A stretch of DNA of 36,125 nt, taken from contig DFLL01000011.1 of assembly GCA_002375205.1 (NCBI GenBank), positions 1-36,125 of the forward strand. Reading direction: 5' to 3'. Shown here one piece after another: positions 17,206 to 23,931 of this stretch (positions are counted from its first letter, which is position 1; each line of letters starts with the position of its first letter). The notes beneath the pieces were generated by a model, which was not told the origin of the DNA, did not search any database, and was given only the letters and a program-made list of their open reading frames with translations. This DNA is from Caryophanales bacterium UBA3620. Lineage in GTDB: Bacteria > Bacillota_I > Bacilli_A > RF39 > UBA660. The translations under genes and the position numbers were made by a program.

Positions 17206-17279
17206 GAATTTAAGGAATATTTGATATGGGTGAGACCAATCTTTTTAGGGGGTTACTCTTAGAAAGTGAGGTGATAGTT

Positions 17280-17357
17280 ATGTTTAAGAAAGATATACTT
17301 ATATTTTCACTTATCATAATTATTTTGCTTCAACTTGTTGTACAACTAGTAAAATAA
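17280..17357 (+). CDS. Putative type I toxin, 25-residue hydrophobic peptide
   Basis: A reading frame with a good ribosome-binding site (GAGGTGAT, 17268-17275) encodes a 25-residue peptide: MFKKD, then one hydrophobic helix (ILIFSLIIIILLQLVVQLV), then a terminal Lys. Size, charge pattern and layout resemble Hol-Tox/Fst-like type I toxins, membrane peptides controlled by an antisense RNA. It has its own strong promoter and is followed within 6 nt by a stable hairpin, as in those loci. No known toxin sequence is matched residue by residue, so the family is inferred. A simple small membrane peptide of other function is possible. Confidence 0.6.
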   Translation: MFKKDILIFSLIIIILLQLVVQLVK

Positions 17358-17466
17358 AAGTGGCCACCTAAAATCAGCAAAGTTTTAGGTGGCAAACCAA
17401 TTAATTTTGGCCCACTCAACTGAGAATCAAGTGTTCCTTTTTTATTATATGAAGTTCCCTTCATCT
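17355..17466 (-). ncRNA. Possible antisense antitoxin RNA
   Basis: On the minus strand TTGATT (17496-17501), 17 bp, TATTAT (17473-17478) could start an RNA near 17466. It would run through the complement of the toxin 3' region and end at the shared hairpin (17363-17393), which on this strand is followed by CACTTTTATTTT. The product of about 110 nt would pair with the toxin mRNA 3' end. This is inferred from signals only. Confidence 0.35.
17363..17393. terminator. Bidirectional terminator between toxin mRNA and antisense RNA
   Basis: A perfect 11-bp stem (GCCACCTAAAA 17363-17373 with 17383-17393) with a 9-nt loop. The left side is T-rich on the minus strand. On the plus strand a second, weaker hairpin (CACT/AGTG) ends in CCTTTTTTATT at about 17437-17447. 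Confidence 0.65.
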
Positions 17467-17522
17467 GTATACATAATAACATATTTCAATGTAATAATCA
17501 ACTATTTTGAGTTTAATTTCAA

Positions 17523-17584
17523 TAGAAGATACTTCTACTAATGAATATTGGAGGATTAACTTGTTAATCCGGGAAGCGGAGCGG
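17523..17584. other. Gene-free stretch with tandem hairpins upstream of rpsB
   Basis: TAGAAG/CTTCTA (17523-17537) and GGATTAAC/GTTAATCC (17553-17570) are followed by a locally GC-rich GGGAAGCGGAGCGG (571-584). There is no open frame. It lies upstream of the proposed rpsB promoter, so it is not an obvious leader. Its role is unknown. Confidence 0.4.
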
Positions 17585-17603
17585 TTAAAAATAGAAAAAA
17601 ATA

Positions 17604-17633
17604 ATGAAATAATATTTACTAAAAGCATATAAT
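17604..17633 (+). promoter_or_regulatory. rpsB promoter
   Basis: ATGAAA (17604-17609), 18 bp, TATAAT (17628-17633). A second reading, TTTACT (17615-17620) with 17 bp and TAATAT, is also possible. The leader would be about 115 nt. Confidence 0.45.
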
Positions 17634-17757
17634 ATGGTAATATATTAATGGCTTTTCAAAAAATATACACAAATATTGATTTAATTATTCTAGTGCCTAT
17701 ATGGTGGATATTAAAGAAGAGATATTTGGAAGCAAAACGAAAGGAGAAATGATTATT

Positions 17758-18693
17758 ATGACAGTAGTATCTAAAAGCTATTTGTTAGAAGCAGGTGCAC
17801 ATTTTGGTCATCAGACTAAAAGATGGAATCCTAAAATGAAAGAGTATATTTTTAACTCTAGAGATGATATTTATATCATTGACTTACAAAAGACAGTTGA
17901 AAAGATGGAGGAAGCATACGTAGTACTTAATAAAATTGCTAGTGAAGGTGGAAAAGTACTTTATGTTGGTACTAAGAAACAAGCACAAGAAGTATGTAAA
18001 GAGGAAGCTGAAAGAAGTAATATGTACTATATGACTGAAAGATGGTTAGGTGGTACTCTTACTAACTTTAGAACTATTAGAAGAAGAGTTAATCGTCTTG
18101 AAGAAATTGAAAAAATGGAAAAAGATGGTACTTTTGAGAAACTTCCTAAGAAAGAAGTAGTAGGACTTAAGAAAGAATACGAAAAATTAAATAAGAATTT
18201 ATGTGGTATTAGAGAAATGACTAAGTTACCTCAAGCTATTATTATTGTTGATTCTACTAAAGAATATAATGCAATAAGAGAAGCTAGAAAACTTGGTATT
18301 CCTGTATTTGGTGTGATTGACACTAACTGTGATCCAGATGATGTTGATTATGTACTTCCTGCGAATGATGATGCTGTAAGAAGTATTAAAGTAGTACTAG
18401 GTGCTTTAACTAATGCTATTATTGAAGCTAATGGTGGTACAATTGTTGATTATGTAAGTGAAGATGACAAGAAAGTATCTAAAGATAAATCTTTTACTAA
18501 AAAAGAAAAGAAAGAAGTAAAAGAAACTGTTAAAGAAGAAGAGCCAGTTAAAGAAGAAATCAAAGAAGAAAAGCCAATAGAACTTGATTTAAATATTTTA
18601 ACTGTTGCTGAACTTAGAGACCTTGCTAAGAAGAAAGAAGTTAAGGGTTATTCTAAGATGAAAAAAGAAGAATTAATTGAAAGTTTGAAATAA
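17758..18693 (+). CDS. rpsB: 30S ribosomal protein S2 with C-terminal Rho_N/SAP-like extension
   Basis: S2 joins late in small-subunit assembly. The start at ATG 17758 (MTVVSKSYLLEAGAHFGHQ) is the canonical S2 N-terminus, with AAGGAG at 17741-17746; the open frame runs upstream without support. The core (about 1-228) has TERWLGGTLTNFRTI and PVFGVIDTNCDPDDVDY. After DYVSEDD the 311-residue protein continues with an acidic/lysine linker (about 232-280) and a final module LTVAELRDLAKKKEVKGYS..KMKKEELIESLK that fits the Rho_N/SAP-like helix-extended-loop-helix. Typical S2 ends near 240-260 residues. It forms an operon with tsf, 12 nt downstream. Confidence 0.97.
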   Translation: MTVVSKSYLLEAGAHFGHQTKRWNPKMKEYIFNSRDDIYIIDLQKTVEKMEEAYVVLNKIASEGGKVLYVGTKKQAQEVCKEEAERSNMYYMTERWLGGTLTNFRTIRRRVNRLEEIEKMEKDGTFEKLPKKEVVGLKKEYEKLNKNLCGIREMTKLPQAIIIVDSTKEYNAIREARKLGIPVFGVIDTNCDPDDVDYVLPANDDAVRSIKVVLGALTNAIIEANGGTIVDYVSEDDKKVSKDKSFTKKEKKEVKETVKEEEPVKEEIKEEKPIELDLNILTVAELRDLAKKKEVKGYSKMKKEELIESLK

Positions 18694-18705
18694 GGAGGAA
18701 AACTT

Positions 18706-19578
18706 ATGATTACTGCGAATATGGTAAAAGAGCTTAGAGAACAAACAGGAGCAGGTATGCTTGATTGTAAGAAGGCTCTTACGGAAACTAATGGAAATAT
18801 GGAAGAAGCTATTACTTGGCTTAGAGAAAAGGGTATAAGTAAAGCTCAAAAAAAGCAAAGCAGAATTGCTGCGGAAGGACTTGGCTTTGCTAAAGTAGAT
18901 GGTAACAAGGCTGTTATTGTTGAAGTTAATTCTGAAACTGACTTTGTTGCTAAGAATCCAGAATTTACTTCTTTAGTTGAAACTATTGCTAATGCTATTA
19001 TAAATAGTGATGTTAGTACTATGGAAGAGGCTATGAAATTAGAAGTAGAAGGTAAGACTATTGAAGATATGATAGTAGATAAAACTGCTACTATAGGAGA
19101 AAAGTTATCTTTTAGAAGATTTGAATTAGTTACTAAGAATGATTCTCAAGTTTTTGGAACTTACTCTCATATGGGTGGTAAGATTGTTACTCTAGCAGTA
19201 CTAGAGGGCACTGACACAGAAGTAGCTAAAGATGTTGCTATGCAAATTGCTGCGATGAGACCATTGTATTTGGATAGGGAATCTGTTCCTAGTGAAAGAG
19301 TAGAGAAAGAAAGAGCAATTCTTACAGAACAAGCTGAGAATGAAGGACTTGCTGCTGATAAACTTCCTATGATTGTTAATGGAAGAATGGGTAAGTTCTA
19401 TGAAGAAGTATGCTTACTTGATCAAGGATTTGTTAAAGAAAATAAGATGAAAGTATCTAAATATGTTGAGAGTAAGGGTATGAAAGTATTATCTTTTGTA
19501 AGATATGAAGTTGGCGAAGGTATGGAAAAGAGAGAAGAAAACTTTGCTGACGAAGTTGCTAAACAAATTAATGGATAA
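18706..19578 (+). CDS. tsf: Translation elongation factor Ts
   Basis: EF-Ts is the GDP/GTP exchange factor for EF-Tu. The 290-residue protein shows the UBA-like N-terminus (MVKELREQTGAGMLDCKKAL), the EF-Tu-contacting motif SETDFVAKN (about 77-85), a core with HMGGKIVTLAVLEG and a C-terminal repeat GKFYEEVCLLDQGFVKE. Length and order are normal. TAAGGAGGAAAAC serves the ATG 12 nt after rpsB, the conserved rpsB-tsf operon. A terminator follows. Confidence 0.98.
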   Translation: MITANMVKELREQTGAGMLDCKKALTETNGNMEEAITWLREKGISKAQKKQSRIAAEGLGFAKVDGNKAVIVEVNSETDFVAKNPEFTSLVETIANAIINSDVSTMEEAMKLEVEGKTIEDMIVDKTATIGEKLSFRRFELVTKNDSQVFGTYSHMGGKIVTLAVLEGTDTEVAKDVAMQIAAMRPLYLDRESVPSERVEKERAILTEQAENEGLAADKLPMIVNGRMGKFYEEVCLLDQGFVKENKMKVSKYVESKGMKVLSFVRYEVGEGMEKREENFADEVAKQING

Positions 19579-19580
19579 TA

Positions 19581-19616
19581 AAAAAGATTCTAGTTAAAAA
19601 CTAGTTTCTTTTTTTT
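19581..19616 (+). terminator. tsf terminator
   Basis: CTAGTT (19590-19595) pairs with AACTAG (19599-19604). After a TT/TT mismatch the stem resumes with AAAGA/TCTTT-type pairs, followed by a long T run. Confidence 0.65.
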
Positions 19617-19688
19617 ATTCTTTGTGATAGAATTAATTTAGGATAGGAGTTTATATCTTACCAAATATTTAGGAAAGGAGGAAGAATT

Positions 19689-20066
19689 ATGTACGATTAT
19701 TATACTACAACTAATTATAGTAGTAATTATACGATGCCTACTAGTTCTATAGTAATTGGATTAGCAGTAGGTATTCTTGTTATTGTTAGTTTATGGATAA
19801 TATTTAAGAAGGCTGGTAGACCAGGATGGGCTTCAATTGTACCTATTTATAATATTATTGTTCTTATTCAAATAGTAGGGTTACCTCTTTGGTATTTAGT
19901 TTTACTTATTATACCTTTTGCTAATATTTATGCTATATTTAAAATATATATAGAACTAGCTCATAAGTTTGGCAAATCAACTGGATTTGGTGTACTTAGT
20001 GTATTCTTTAGTGAAATTTGTTTACCAATTCTTGCTTTTGATAAGAATGCTACTTATAAGGGATAA
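19689..20066 (+). CDS. DUF5684 family membrane protein
   Basis: The 125-residue protein has a Tyr/Thr/Asn-rich outer N-terminus (MYDYYTTTNYSSNYT), a first helix (about 20-39), the family signature FKKAGRPGWASIVPIYNIIV (40-59) and two further hydrophobic stretches, then ELAHKFGKSTGFGVLSVFF and an ending LPILAFDKNATYKG. Family members are often encoded near secretion or stress genes, but no activity is known to me. AAAGGAGG precedes the ATG. It is convergent with a longer paralogue, and the two share one terminator. Confidence 0.85.
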   Translation: MYDYYTTTNYSSNYTMPTSSIVIGLAVGILVIVSLWIIFKKAGRPGWASIVPIYNIIVLIQIVGLPLWYLVLLIIPFANIYAIFKIYIELAHKFGKSTGFGVLSVFFSEICLPILAFDKNATYKG

Positions 20067-20094
20067 AAAAAGAAGGAATCATTTGATTCCTTTT
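20067..20094. terminator. Bidirectional terminator between the two DUF5684 genes
   Basis: AAGGAATC and GATTCCTT (20073-20080 and 20085-20092) form a stem with an ATTT loop, flanked by an A run on the left and T run on the right, so it can serve both convergent genes. Confidence 0.75.
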
Positions 20095-20096
20095 AA

Positions 20097-20708
20097 TTAT
20101 TCTACTTTCTTTCCACAGTTTTCACAGAAACTAGCACCTGGTTTTAGTTTTTGACCACAACCTAAGCAAAATCTTTCTGGTTCTGATGTAGAAGTAGTGG
20201 TATTTTTTTTGTCATCGATTGGTCCATTAGGAGATACTACTATTGAACTATCATATTTAGCTTCTTTTGAGAAACCAAGTACAGCCGCTAGAATACCTGG
20301 GAAGAATATTCCAAGTACTCCATAAGTAGTAGGATCTTTTTTAAATCTCTTTCCTAAGTTATAGAAGATAAAGAAATTTACTGCTCTTGCTGCTAGTAAT
20401 GTAATTGTTCCTAATCCACTTATTCCTAATAAACTAACGATTGTTCCTGATATTGCTATTAGGAAATACCACCAGTTTAGCCCAGCTATTTCTACTAATA
20501 CGTAAGTATTATAGAATGGTACGATAGCGGCCCATCCTGGTTTTCCAGCTTTTTTGAATAGTTTTACTTCACCAATTATGATTACTACTAATGCTGCTAT
20601 GGCTATAAGAAAGACTATTAGTGCAAATATTAGTAAGCCTCCGGTTAGATTATTAATAAAATCTGCATTTTTTTCGAACACATTGTTAAGTATTTGATCT
20701 TCACTCAT
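20097..20708 (-). CDS. DUF5684 membrane protein with C-terminal zinc ribbon
   Basis: A 203-residue paralogue of the preceding gene: LFKKAGKPGWAAIVPFYNTYV is the DUF5684 signature, with hydrophobic helices around it and LGKRFKKDPTTYGVLGIFFP. After a Ser/Thr/Lys linker it ends in a zinc-ribbon (CLGCGQKLKPGASFCENCGK, two CxxC knuckles) that would lie in the cytoplasm if the N-terminus is outside. The ATG at 20708 has AAAGGAG before it; the open frame extends 18 codons upstream without a site. Its promoter overlaps that of the divergent transpeptidase gene. Confidence 0.85.
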   Translation of the reverse strand: MSEDQILNNVFEKNADFINNLTGGLLIFALIVFLIAIAALVVIIIGEVKLFKKAGKPGWAAIVPFYNTYVLVEIAGLNWWYFLIAISGTIVSLLGISGLGTITLLAARAVNFFIFYNLGKRFKKDPTTYGVLGIFFPGILAAVLGFSKEAKYDSSIVVSPNGPIDDKKNTTTSTSEPERFCLGCGQKLKPGASFCENCGKKVE

Positions 20709-20733
20709 TTTTTTATACTCCTTTCTATTTAAT

Positions 20734-20762
20734 AATATATCAAATTTATATGTTTTTGACAA
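20734..20762 (-). promoter_or_regulatory. Promoter of the zinc-ribbon DUF5684 gene
   Basis: Minus-strand TTGTCA (20757-20762), 17 bp, TATATT (20734-20739), 26 bp from the start codon. Its -35 overlaps that of the divergent promoter. Confidence 0.65.
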
Positions 20763-20785
20763 GATATTATGATATTTTTTATTAT
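20756..20785 (+). promoter_or_regulatory. Promoter of the spoVD/ftsI-like gene
   Basis: TTGACA (20756-20761), 18 bp, TATTAT (20780-20785). The -35 hexamer occupies nearly the same bases as the -35 of the minus-strand promoter. Confidence 0.6.
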
Positions 20786-20813
20786 TTATACATAATTTTT
20801 AATAGGTGAAAAT

Positions 20814-22721
20814 ATGTTTAGTAAGGGAATACATAAAAGAATTAGAATAGTATTATTAGTTATTATATTTATATTTATTGTTATTATTGGAAGGGTTTTT
20901 TATATTGAGGTTATTAGTTATAAAAAACTTAATACTTTAGCTAATGGGGTATGGAGTAGAAATCTTCCAATAGAGGCTGATAGAGGTAAAATATACACTG
21001 TTGATGGAGAAGTAGTCGCAGGTAATCTTACGACGACTAGTTTGGTATTTATTCCTAATCAGATTAAAAATAAAGAATTAGTAGCGGATAAGATTAGTGA
21101 GATATTAAATGTAGATAAGAGTAAGATTGAAGAACATTTATATAAGAGGTCAATGATGGAAAGAGTTCATCCAGAAGGTAGAAGGTTATCTTATGAGATA
21201 GCAGATAAAATAGAATCTCTTGATTTTGATGGGGTGTATCTACTTAAAGAATCAAAAAGATATTATCCTCATGATGAAATGTTATCTCATGTACTTGGAT
21301 ATGTTGGTATTGATAATCAGGGACTTAGCGGGTTGGAACTTAAGTATGATGATTATTTGACTGGGGAATATGGTTCTATTCAATATTTTTCTGATGCTAA
21401 GGGTAATACTCTTGATAGGAGTTCTGTATATATAGAACCAGAAGATGGTCTTGATATTTATTTAACGGTTAATTATGAGATTCAATCAGCAATCGAGAGG
21501 GAACTTAATAATGTAGTTTTAAAATACAATCCAGAAGGGGCTTGGGCTATTGTAATGGATCCGAATACGGGAGAAATTCTTGGGATGAGTTCGAGACCAA
21601 CTTTTAATCCGAATAGTTATCAGGATTATAGTACGGAGACGATTAATAGAAATATGGCGATATGGGCTAGTTATGAACCTGGAAGTACTTTTAAGATTCT
21701 TACTCTTAGTGCAGCGGTTAATGAGGGCAAGGTTGATTTATTTAAAGATACTTTTTATGATGGGGGTTCTGTTAATGTTGATGGTGCTAGGATTAAGTGT
21801 TGGAAGGCAGGAGGTCATGGTAGTCAGACTTTTTTGGAAGTAGTTCAAAATTCTTGTAATCCAGGATTTGTTGAGCTTGGTAGAAGACTTGGGGTTAATA
21901 CTTTGTTTGATTATATTGATAAGTTTGGTTATGGTAAGAAGACGGGTATTGATTTAAATGGAGAGGCTACGGGTATATTATTTCCTTTATCGAAAGTGGG
22001 ACCAGTTGAACTTGCTACGACATCTTTTGGGCAGGGAGTTAGTGTTACGGCTTTACAGCAAGTAGTTGCAGTTAGTGCTGCTATTAATGGTGGTACTTTG
22101 TATAAGCCTTATATTGTTAAGAGAATAGTGGAACATGAGACTGGTCAAATTATTGAGGAAGTTAAACCGGTAGTAGTAAGAGATAGAATAATAAACTCGG
22201 ATACTAGTGAGAAGGTTAGAATGACTTTGGAATCAGTAGTATCTTTGGGTACTGGTAGAAATGCTTATATTGATGGTTATAGGGTAGGAGGAAAGACGGG
22301 TACAGCGCAAAAGGTAAGTAATGGCGTTTATATGAGGGGTAATTATATTGTTTCTTTTATGGGATTTTTACCGGCGAATAATCCTAAAGCTGTAGTATAT
22401 CTTGCTATTGATAATCCTAAGGGTATTACGCAGTATGGTGGTACTGTTAGTGCTCCTGTTGTAAGAAATATTATGGAAGATGTTATTACTGCCCTTAATA
22501 TTGAAAAGCAAGAAGGTGGTACGGAAAAAGAGTATCAGTGGTATGATAAGAAGTATTATGATGTACCTAATGTTGTTGGTATGAGTAAGAAAGAAGCTAC
22601 TGGCTGTTTAAAAAATTTTACAGTAGAGTATTCTGGTAGTGGAGATAATGTTATTAGTCAGTCGCCGGAAGAAAATACGAGGATACCTGAAGGGGCTTCA
22701 GTTAGATTATATTTAGGGTAG
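20814..22721 (+). CDS. Class B penicillin-binding protein with one PASTA domain, SpoVD/FtsI-like
   Basis: A membrane-anchored D,D-transpeptidase that cross-links peptidoglycan with a SEDS partner. The 635-residue protein has one N-terminal helix (about 10-33), the PBP dimerisation domain (about 50-215; ADRGKIYTVDGEVVA, GLSGLELKYDDYL), and the catalytic domain with STFK (291-294), SCN (347-349) and KTGT (about 494-497). A single PASTA domain (about 583-635, YDVPNVVGMSKKEA) closes it. One PASTA is the arrangement of SpoVD (spore cortex), whereas Bacillus PBP2B has two, but vegetative FtsI cannot be excluded. GTGAAAAT is a weak ribosome-binding site. It is followed by mraY. Confidence 0.9.
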   Translation: MFSKGIHKRIRIVLLVIIFIFIVIIGRVFYIEVISYKKLNTLANGVWSRNLPIEADRGKIYTVDGEVVAGNLTTTSLVFIPNQIKNKELVADKISEILNVDKSKIEEHLYKRSMMERVHPEGRRLSYEIADKIESLDFDGVYLLKESKRYYPHDEMLSHVLGYVGIDNQGLSGLELKYDDYLTGEYGSIQYFSDAKGNTLDRSSVYIEPEDGLDIYLTVNYEIQSAIERELNNVVLKYNPEGAWAIVMDPNTGEILGMSSRPTFNPNSYQDYSTETINRNMAIWASYEPGSTFKILTLSAAVNEGKVDLFKDTFYDGGSVNVDGARIKCWKAGGHGSQTFLEVVQNSCNPGFVELGRRLGVNTLFDYIDKFGYGKKTGIDLNGEATGILFPLSKVGPVELATTSFGQGVSVTALQQVVAVSAAINGGTLYKPYIVKRIVEHETGQIIEEVKPVVVRDRIINSDTSEKVRMTLESVVSLGTGRNAYIDGYRVGGKTGTAQKVSNGVYMRGNYIVSFMGFLPANNPKAVVYLAIDNPKGITQYGGTVSAPVVRNIMEDVITALNIEKQEGGTEKEYQWYDKKYYDVPNVVGMSKKEATGCLKNFTVEYSGSGDNVISQSPEENTRIPEGASVRLYLG

Positions 22722-22777
22722 TTTACAGTTATTGTGTAAAGTGTATAGAAAAGGGACTTTTTTATTAAAAGAACTTG

Positions 22778-22786
22778 TGTTATAAT
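22778..22786 (+). promoter_or_regulatory. mraY extended -10 promoter
   Basis: TGTTATAAT: a perfect TATAAT (22781-22786) with the TG extension one base upstream; no good -35. It lies 24 bp before the mraY ATG. Confidence 0.6.
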
Positions 22787-22810
22787 TAATATAGAAATGG
22801 AGTTGAGCAT

Positions 22811-23803
22811 ATGTTAACGCTTACGAAATCTTTACTTGCATTAATGCTTGGATTTATGGGGGCTACTTTGTTTGGACTTGTTGCTATTCCTTTTTTAAGA
22901 AAATTAAAGGCGGGACAGAGAATTAATATTTATGTAGAAGCACATAAGGGTAAGGCTGGTACTCCTACAATGGGAGGGATTATCTTTATTATTCCTACTC
23001 TTGTTATAATGTTATTTTTACTTATTACTGGTAAGATAGAGTATTCGGTTAATTTGATTATTGTGTTATTTGTTTTTATATCATATGCTTTAATTGGATT
23101 TTTAGATGATTTTATTAGTTTAAAGAGGAAGACTAATAAGGGACTTACGCAGTTTCAGAAGTTGTTTTTACAGCTTATAGTAGCGGTTGTCTTTTATATA
23201 CTATTTAGAGAATTTACTGATGGGGACTCTTATCTTAGAATATCAGTATTACATATTGATTGGAATTTGGGTTGGTTTTATGGTGTATTTATATTATTCT
23301 TATTAGTGGGATCATCTAATGCTGTTAATTTAACGGATGGTTTAGATGGCTTAGCAGGAGGACTTTCAGCTATATCGTTTTTAGCTTTTGCTCTTATTGC
23401 CATGGGTAGTTGGTGGATAGAAGGAAACTCTGATATTGGTATTTTTTGCTTTGTACTTGTTGGCTCTATTATAGGTTTTCTTGTATATAATAGTAATCCT
23501 GCGAAGGTATTTATGGGGGATACTGGTAGTTTAACACTTGGCGCTACGATGGCTACGATTGCTATTCTTACATCACATGAATTGTCTTTGGTATTGATTG
23601 GTGGAGTATTTGTTATAGAAACTTTAACAGTTATGATACAGATTAGTTCAGTTGTGCTATTTCATAAGAAGGTATTTTTAATGACTCCGATTCATCATCA
23701 TTTTGAAAGGCTTGGTTGGAGTGAAAGGGATATTGTTAAATTATTTTGGATAGTTGGTTTTGTACTTAGTATGTTTGCTTTAATATATGGTGTATGGTTA
23801 TAA
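22811..23803 (+). CDS. mraY: Phospho-N-acetylmuramoyl-pentapeptide transferase
   Basis: Makes lipid I from UDP-MurNAc-pentapeptide and undecaprenyl phosphate in the inner membrane. The 330-residue protein shows about ten membrane helices and the family motifs KAGTPTMGG (about 48-56), the magnesium-binding GFLDDF, NAVNLTDGLDGLAGG, NSNPAKVFMGDTGSL and the HHH motif PIHHHFERLGW. Start by ATG after ATGGAGTTGAGC. It follows the SpoVD/FtsI-like gene as in the dcw cluster, but no murD or murG follows; a convergent ftsW-like gene does. Confidence 0.97.
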   Translation: MLTLTKSLLALMLGFMGATLFGLVAIPFLRKLKAGQRINIYVEAHKGKAGTPTMGGIIFIIPTLVIMLFLLITGKIEYSVNLIIVLFVFISYALIGFLDDFISLKRKTNKGLTQFQKLFLQLIVAVVFYILFREFTDGDSYLRISVLHIDWNLGWFYGVFILFLLVGSSNAVNLTDGLDGLAGGLSAISFLAFALIAMGSWWIEGNSDIGIFCFVLVGSIIGFLVYNSNPAKVFMGDTGSLTLGATMATIAILTSHELSLVLIGGVFVIETLTVMIQISSVVLFHKKVFLMTPIHHHFERLGWSERDIVKLFWIVGFVLSMFALIYGVWL

Positions 23804-23829
23804 GAGAGAATTTTTATTCTTTCTTTTTT
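23802..23829 (+). terminator. mraY terminator
   Basis: AAGAGAGAA (23802-23810) pairs with TTCTTTCTT (23817-23825), one G-U, 6-nt loop, followed by T residues. It begins inside the stop codon. Confidence 0.65.
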
Positions 23830-23833
23830 ATTT

Positions 23834-23869
23834 CCGCCTTTGGCGGGACAAAGAAATGTTATTTCTTTG
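23834..23869. repeat. Two adjacent hairpins between convergent genes
   Basis: CCGCC/GGCGG with a TTT loop (23834-23846) is followed by a 9-bp stem CAAAGAAAT/ATTTCTTTG (23849-23857 with 23861-23869, GTT loop). The first is unusually GC-rich for this genome. The function is unknown. Confidence 0.6.
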
Positions 23870-23904
23870 GTAATACCTTTAATAGGAGATTCTTGTATAT
23901 AGAA

Positions 23905-23931
23905 AAAATATAGTCTATATGACTATATTTT
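23905..23931 (-). terminator. Terminator of the ftsW/spoVE-like gene
   Basis: An 11-bp stem (23905-23915 with 23921-23931), 5-nt loop. On the minus strand the tail is TTTTTTCT. The stem touches the stop codon. Confidence 0.8.
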
